Source: Granulosicoccaceae bacterium
GTDB lineage: Bacteria > Pseudomonadota > Gammaproteobacteria > Granulosicoccales > Granulosicoccaceae
Direction of reading: 5' to 3'
NCBI GenBank assembly: GCA_023301405.1
Contig: JALZUX010000080.1
Location: forward strand, 1-9,885
DNA length: 9,885 bases
The translations under genes were made by a program, and so were the position numbers. This document shows, piece after piece, positions 7,119 through 9,885 of the stretch (positions are counted from its first letter, which is position 1; each line of letters begins with the position of its first letter). Under the pieces are notes generated by a model. That model was not told the origin of the DNA, searched no databases, and saw nothing but the letters and a program-made list of their open reading frames with translations.

Positions 7119-7142
7119 GGTTGCTGCATTTTTGCTACAACC
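7119..7142 (-). repeat. Stem-loop just after the galT stop
   Basis: In the operon direction GGTTG and CAACC pair, extended by a G·T pair and an inner GC/GC pair around AAAAAT. It starts 13 bases after the galT stop codon. There is no T-run after it, so an mRNA-stabilising role is more likely than termination. Confidence 0.35.
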
Positions 7143-7155
7143 CAAAGGTATTCAT

Positions 7156-8178
7156 TTAACCATTGCAACGGCGCAGTTGTTCTGCTGCTGCTTCCGGCAG
7201 TACCGGGTTAATTATATTGCCACTGCCTGACTCAAACCCGGCCAGGTACTTAACCTTATTTAGATCACGCAAAGGTGGTTGCATAGCGACATGAAAGCAC
7301 CAATCACCGTTAGCACTATCATCATCACACGGTGCGTTATGAAGCAGTGTCACATTCGGGCAGGATCTCTTGAAAACCTTATCATAGCGCTGTGCCTGAC
7401 GCTGATACATTAACGCCAGTTCTGTGAGTTCAGCTTTAGTCATTTCAGCTAAAGACCCTACATGTCGGGTGGGTACTATCCAGGATTCAAAAGCGAACCT
7501 CGCTGCAAACGGCACAATAGTCACAAAGTGTTCGCCCCGCTCTACTAGCAAATCAGCTTGATACTCCGGCCTTTTTATCATTGCCTGCAACAGCGATTGC
7601 TGGTGCGCTGCGGTGTATATAGTTTGCGCTCGACGCATACGGCTAGCGCTGTCAGTCACAAAATCAGTGGCATAGATCTGACCGTGCGGGTGCAAATTCG
7701 ATACACCGGTTTCAATACCTTTGTTTTCAAATATTAAAACGTTTTTGATTAATTGCTGTGAACTTAGTGTTGCGTATTCAGATGCCCACAACTCCACTAC
7801 TGCAATCATTTCACTTGTTGATAGCTGCGCCAGTGTTGCATCGTGTCGTTCAGACCAACACATTACCCGACAAAACCCCGTGGCATCAGCAGACAGACCA
7901 AGGACATCAGCTTCAGCATTGGTCCCGTTAGCATCATTTGACATACCAGCCAGTGATGCAAAATCGTTATCGAACGCCCAAGGCGCAGTATAACTGGGAT
8001 TTACATGTCCACTTGCACGGGTAACACCGGGGCAAAGATAACAATCGGGATCATGCCGCGGCACATTGCTTTGCATAGATGTGGTTACCGCACCGGACCA
8101 CGGCCTACCGGAAGAAGAAGCAGAAATCACAACCCATTGTTCAAGCAAGGGCTGCCAACGACGTTGCTGGCCACTCAT
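7156..8178 (-). CDS. galT: Galactose-1-phosphate uridylyltransferase, 340 aa
   Basis: Cytoplasmic Leloir-pathway enzyme that exchanges UMP between UDP-glucose and galactose-1-phosphate, giving UDP-galactose and glucose-1-phosphate. The active-site motif HPHGQIYA is at residues 163-170: H165 is the expected uridylylated nucleophile and Q167 its partner. The structural zinc ligands of the E. coli type are retained as C46 and C49 (DPDCYLCPG), H112 (CWSERHD) and H163. The N-terminal RRWQPLLEQWVVIS and the C-terminal GFESGSGNIINPVLPEAAAE blocks also match class I GalT. The length is normal. Its ATG overlaps the galK TGA (ATGA), and AGAGAGG in the end of galK lies seven bases upstream of the start, so the two are translationally coupled. 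No galE is in the window, so UDP-glucose regeneration depends on an enzyme encoded elsewhere. Confidence 0.97.
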   Translation of the reverse strand: MSGQQRRWQPLLEQWVVISASSSGRPWSGAVTTSMQSNVPRHDPDCYLCPGVTRASGHVNPSYTAPWAFDNDFASLAGMSNDANGTNAEADVLGLSADATGFCRVMCWSERHDATLAQLSTSEMIAVVELWASEYATLSSQQLIKNVLIFENKGIETGVSNLHPHGQIYATDFVTDSASRMRRAQTIYTAAHQQSLLQAMIKRPEYQADLLVERGEHFVTIVPFAARFAFESWIVPTRHVGSLAEMTKAELTELALMYQRQAQRYDKVFKRSCPNVTLLHNAPCDDDSANGDWCFHVAMQPPLRDLNKVKYLAGFESGSGNIINPVLPEAAAEQLRRCNG

Positions 8179-9347
8179 GCAGTGACCTCTCTAACACCAC
8201 CGGCAGGGGTGATTTGATGAATCTTGGCGGTGAGGCCGGTTGCCTGCGGATACACCGACTCTACACAGCGAGATAGCTCTTTTATTTGATCATTATGAAC
8301 TAAATTCACCGTACAACCACCGAACCCGGCACCTGTGAGTCGAGCACCGATAACACCTTCTACTTCACTGGCAATGTTGACTAACTCATTCAACGGGTCA
8401 CTGGATACATCAAAGTCATCGCGTAACGACGAATGGCTTTCGTACATCAGTTGACCAAAGCCTGCCAAATTTGACAGACGTAATTCAGCCACAGCATTTT
8501 TCACACGCTGATGCTCTGTAACTACATGTCTGGCTCGGCGGTAGACAACTTCATTCGCAGAATCAAACAGATCTTTGGCATCGAATAATTGTTGCGGTGT
8601 GACCTGAGCCAGTGTTGATGCCTTATAGCTTTGCTGCAATATATCCAGTGCCGTACGGGTTTCAGTCACTCTTTCATTGTATTTTGATTCACTGAGTTCC
8701 CGGCGCTGATTGGTGTTGATCAGTATAAGAGCGTAATCACCTAGCGTTAGCGGTACTTGCTCGCATTCAAGCGTTTCGCAATCAAGCATCATGGCGTGAT
8801 TACGCTGCCCCATCGACACGGCGTATTGATCCATTATACCGCACTGCACACCGACAAAATCGTTCTCAGCGGACTGCGCCATTTTGATGATTTCAAGCAA
8901 ACTACGATCACCACTGTTCAACTCATTTATGGCGAACGCAGTCACTACCGATATAGACGCCGATGACGATAACCCCGCACCGTTAGGCACGTTACCGGAG
9001 TAAAGACATTCAAACCCGTCAATGTCATCACCTGCGTTTACAAACTGTTGAATGACGCCCAGCGGATAGTTGATCCAGTGATCACCGTACTTCTGGCTCA
9101 CCTGGTCATTTGACAGTACCGCGAATAAATCAAAGTTGGTCGACGCCAACTGATAGTTTTTCTTGTTGGTCGGCCGGATTAGCAGCGTGGTGCCGTAATC
9201 AATCGCACAAGGAAACACCAACCCGCCATTGTAGTCAGTGTGATCTCCAATCAAATTGACCCGCCCGGGCGCAAAAAACCTACGAACCGGCTCTGCAGAT
9301 TCACCAAAGCGTTCGATGAAAAGTCGCTCAAGCTCGCTACTATTCAA
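8175..9347 (-). CDS. galK: Galactokinase, 390 aa
   Basis: Cytoplasmic GHMP-family kinase that phosphorylates galactose at C1 with ATP, the first committed Leloir step. Motif 1, the galactokinase signature GRVNLIGDHTDYNGG, is at residues 28-42. The phosphate-binding loop PNGAGLSSSAS is at 121-131, and motif 3 LTGAGFGGC at 337-345. R29 and D173 (IMDQYAVSMG) are the expected catalytic pair. The start is TTG at 9347, with AGGA nine bases upstream; an in-frame TGA shortly before it rules out a longer form, and the distance to motif 1 matches E. coli GalK. The stop overlaps the galT start by four bases. It is the first conventional gene of the operon, behind a strong promoter with a palindromic operator. 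A 28-codon leader ORF ends on its start codon, which may couple its translation. Confidence 0.97.
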   Translation of the reverse strand: MNSSELERLFIERFGESAEPVRRFFAPGRVNLIGDHTDYNGGLVFPCAIDYGTTLLIRPTNKKNYQLASTNFDLFAVLSNDQVSQKYGDHWINYPLGVIQQFVNAGDDIDGFECLYSGNVPNGAGLSSSASISVVTAFAINELNSGDRSLLEIIKMAQSAENDFVGVQCGIMDQYAVSMGQRNHAMMLDCETLECEQVPLTLGDYALILINTNQRRELSESKYNERVTETRTALDILQQSYKASTLAQVTPQQLFDAKDLFDSANEVVYRRARHVVTEHQRVKNAVAELRLSNLAGFGQLMYESHSSLRDDFDVSSDPLNELVNIASEVEGVIGARLTGAGFGGCTVNLVHNDQIKELSRCVESVYPQATGLTAKIHQITPAGGVREVTA

Positions 9348-9426
9348 CGGTGGTTGTCCTGTCGATCAAGTTCGACGATTTTGTTTCTAGCATTAACAGG
9401 GGGTCTAATTGTTCAGCACTCAGCAT
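9340..9426 (-). CDS. Possible 28-aa leader ORF overlapping the galK start
   Basis: An ATG at 9426 is preceded at eight bases by AAGGTGA, the best ribosome-binding site in this leader and better than that of galK. The frame starts MLSAEQLDPLLM and runs 28 codons to a TAG at 9340-9342, overlapping the first eight bases of galK in another frame. I recognise no protein family. It begins about 59 bases after the predicted transcription start, so it lies wholly in the galK 5' leader. Ribosomes ending here could re-initiate at the TTG, so a translational-coupling role is plausible. It could also be chance. Confidence 0.4.
   Translation of the reverse strand: MLSAEQLDPLLMLETKSSNLIDRTTTVE
9357..9376 (-). 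promoter_or_regulatory. galK ribosome-binding site abutting a small hairpin
   Basis: AGGA (9357-9360) nine bases before the TTG is the galK Shine-Dalgarno. Directly upstream, GTCGA and TCGAC (9361-9376) can pair around a six-base loop. This hairpin sits inside the leader ORF, so translation of that ORF would melt it next to the galK site. Confidence 0.4.
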
Positions 9427-9473
9427 TTTTATGGTCACCTTGAAAGCTCTCTATTGTGCTTGAACCAAATAAG

Positions 9474-9488
9474 TGGAACAATGTTCCA
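9474..9488. promoter_or_regulatory. Palindromic operator, probable IclR-family binding site
   Basis: TGGAAC-AAT-GTTCCA is a perfect 15-base dyad. It has the same TGGAA…TTCCA ends and length as the E. coli IclR-type operator (TGGAAAT-N-ATTTCCA; known from the family). It starts three bases after the galK -10 element and so covers the expected transcription start, the classical place for repression. The divergent IclR-type gene starts 74 bases away. A further half-site, TGGAA at 9522-9526, touches the -35 element and may help a tetramer bind. Confidence 0.75.
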
Positions 9489-9491
9489 AAA

Positions 9492-9521
9492 AGTATAAAA
9501 GCCTCTACAGGAAGCTGTCAA
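9492..9521 (-). promoter_or_regulatory. galK: Sigma-70 promoter of the galK operon
   Basis: On the minus strand TTGACA (9516-9521), a perfect -35, is followed after 18 bases by TATACT (9492-9497), one mismatch from the -10 consensus. Transcription should begin near 9485, inside the palindromic operator, leaving a galK leader of about 138 bases. A promoter this strong with an operator on its start suggests repression until the sugar signal appears. Confidence 0.8.
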
Positions 9522-9561
9522 TGGAAATCACCACAAGCTTTAAAATAACCTAGGCTGACCT

Positions 9562-9885
9562 ATGGCAAACCCTCCTTCCAATGCGTCTGCACAGACAAAC
9601 AACGTTTCAGCCAAGAGAACTACACGCCGCACCTCCGGCACAGCCTCTACCACCCAATTAGCGTCTAAAGTACCGCCAAAGAAAACAGCGCCAAGCAGCG
9701 GCTTCACACGCGCTATACGACTACTGGAAGAAATCGCCAGGCACGGCCCACTTCGATTCGCTGAACTTCAAGAACGCCTTGCATTGCCAAAGGCCACTCT
9801 GAACCGAGCCCTTACTGATCTGCAACTCGAGCGCATGATCGCTTTTGACGAGCGCAGCATGACTTATAGCTCCGGCTACCGCGTA
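9562..9885 (+). CDS. IclR-family transcriptional regulator, N-terminal 108 codons (runs off right edge)
   Basis: The visible part is the DNA-binding half of an IclR-type regulator. After a Ser/Thr/Lys/Arg-rich, probably disordered tail (residues 1-46), the winged helix-turn-helix follows: FTRAIRLLEEIARHGPLRF (48-66), FAELQERLALPKATLNRALT (66-85, including the recognition helix), then the wing up to TYSSGYRV at the edge. The ligand-binding domain lies outside the window. It is divergent from galK across 214 bases holding the promoter and an IclR-like palindrome, so it probably represses the operon and perhaps itself, with a galactose-related effector (inference). The ATG at 9562 has only TAGG (9551-9554) upstream, a weak site. 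A weak -10-like TAAAAT at 9541-9546 would leave a very short leader. No nearer in-frame start precedes the domain. Confidence 0.9.
   Translation, partial: MANPPSNASAQTNNVSAKRTTRRTSGTASTTQLASKVPPKKTAPSSGFTRAIRLLEEIARHGPLRFAELQERLALPKATLNRALTDLQLERMIAFDERSMTYSSGYRV

Noticed and set aside
9441..9521. CRP-type site near the galK promoter
   Set aside because: No TGTGA-N6-TCACA-like dyad is present; only isolated TGTG fragments occur.
1..9885. CRISPR array, tRNA or rRNA genes, insertion-sequence ends
   Set aside because: No regularly spaced direct repeats, cloverleaf-like segments, transposase-like proteins or long terminal inverted repeats were seen by reading.

Overview
The window looks like a chromosomal segment of a Gram-negative, probably marine-type gammaproteobacterium. 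This is inferred from the MFS–PlsC phospholipid-salvage fusion, the Sec-type signal peptide on a periplasmic binding protein, class I GalT and GalK, and Shine-Dalgarno and sigma-70 signals of proteobacterial style. The species cannot be named from the sequence. There are no rRNA or tRNA genes, insertion sequences, phage genes or CRISPR arrays.

Left (1-1152, minus strand): a half-size EamA/DMT-type membrane transporter precedes a gamma-glutamyltransferase-family enzyme that runs off the left edge. The 45-base gap suggests co-transcription. About 430 bases of apparently non-coding DNA (1153-1584) separate this pair from the next gene.

Centre-left (1585-3511, plus strand): a GTG-started 615-residue protein joins an LplT-like MFS transporter to a PlsC-type acyltransferase. 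It is followed by a clear intrinsic terminator and resembles the lysophospholipid import and re-acylation system, without the acyl-ACP synthetase part of Aas.

Right (3634-9561, minus strand): a five-gene galactose operon in the order galK, galT, solute-binding protein, permease 1, permease 2. A near-consensus sigma-70 promoter (9492-9521) drives it. A perfect 15-bp palindrome (TGGAAC-AAT-GTTCCA, 9474-9488) covers the expected transcription start, and a divergent IclR-family regulator (9562 to the right edge) is its probable ligand-responsive controller. The transporter is of the CUT1 (maltose-like) type, which favours an oligosaccharide or galactoside substrate. Imported and hydrolysed substrate would give galactose, then galactose-1-phosphate (GalK), then UDP-galactose and glucose-1-phosphate (GalT). 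The ATPase, GalE, GalM and any glycosidase are absent from the window and must be encoded elsewhere.

The operon has notable RNA-level structure. A possible 28-codon leader ORF with a better ribosome-binding site than galK ends on top of the galK TTG start. A terminator-like hairpin with a U-rich tail lies between galT and the binding-protein gene. A perfect 12-bp stem-loop lies between the binding-protein gene and permease 1. No wholly new system is evident; the leader/operator arrangement upstream of galK and the graded-expression hairpins are the most interesting points.
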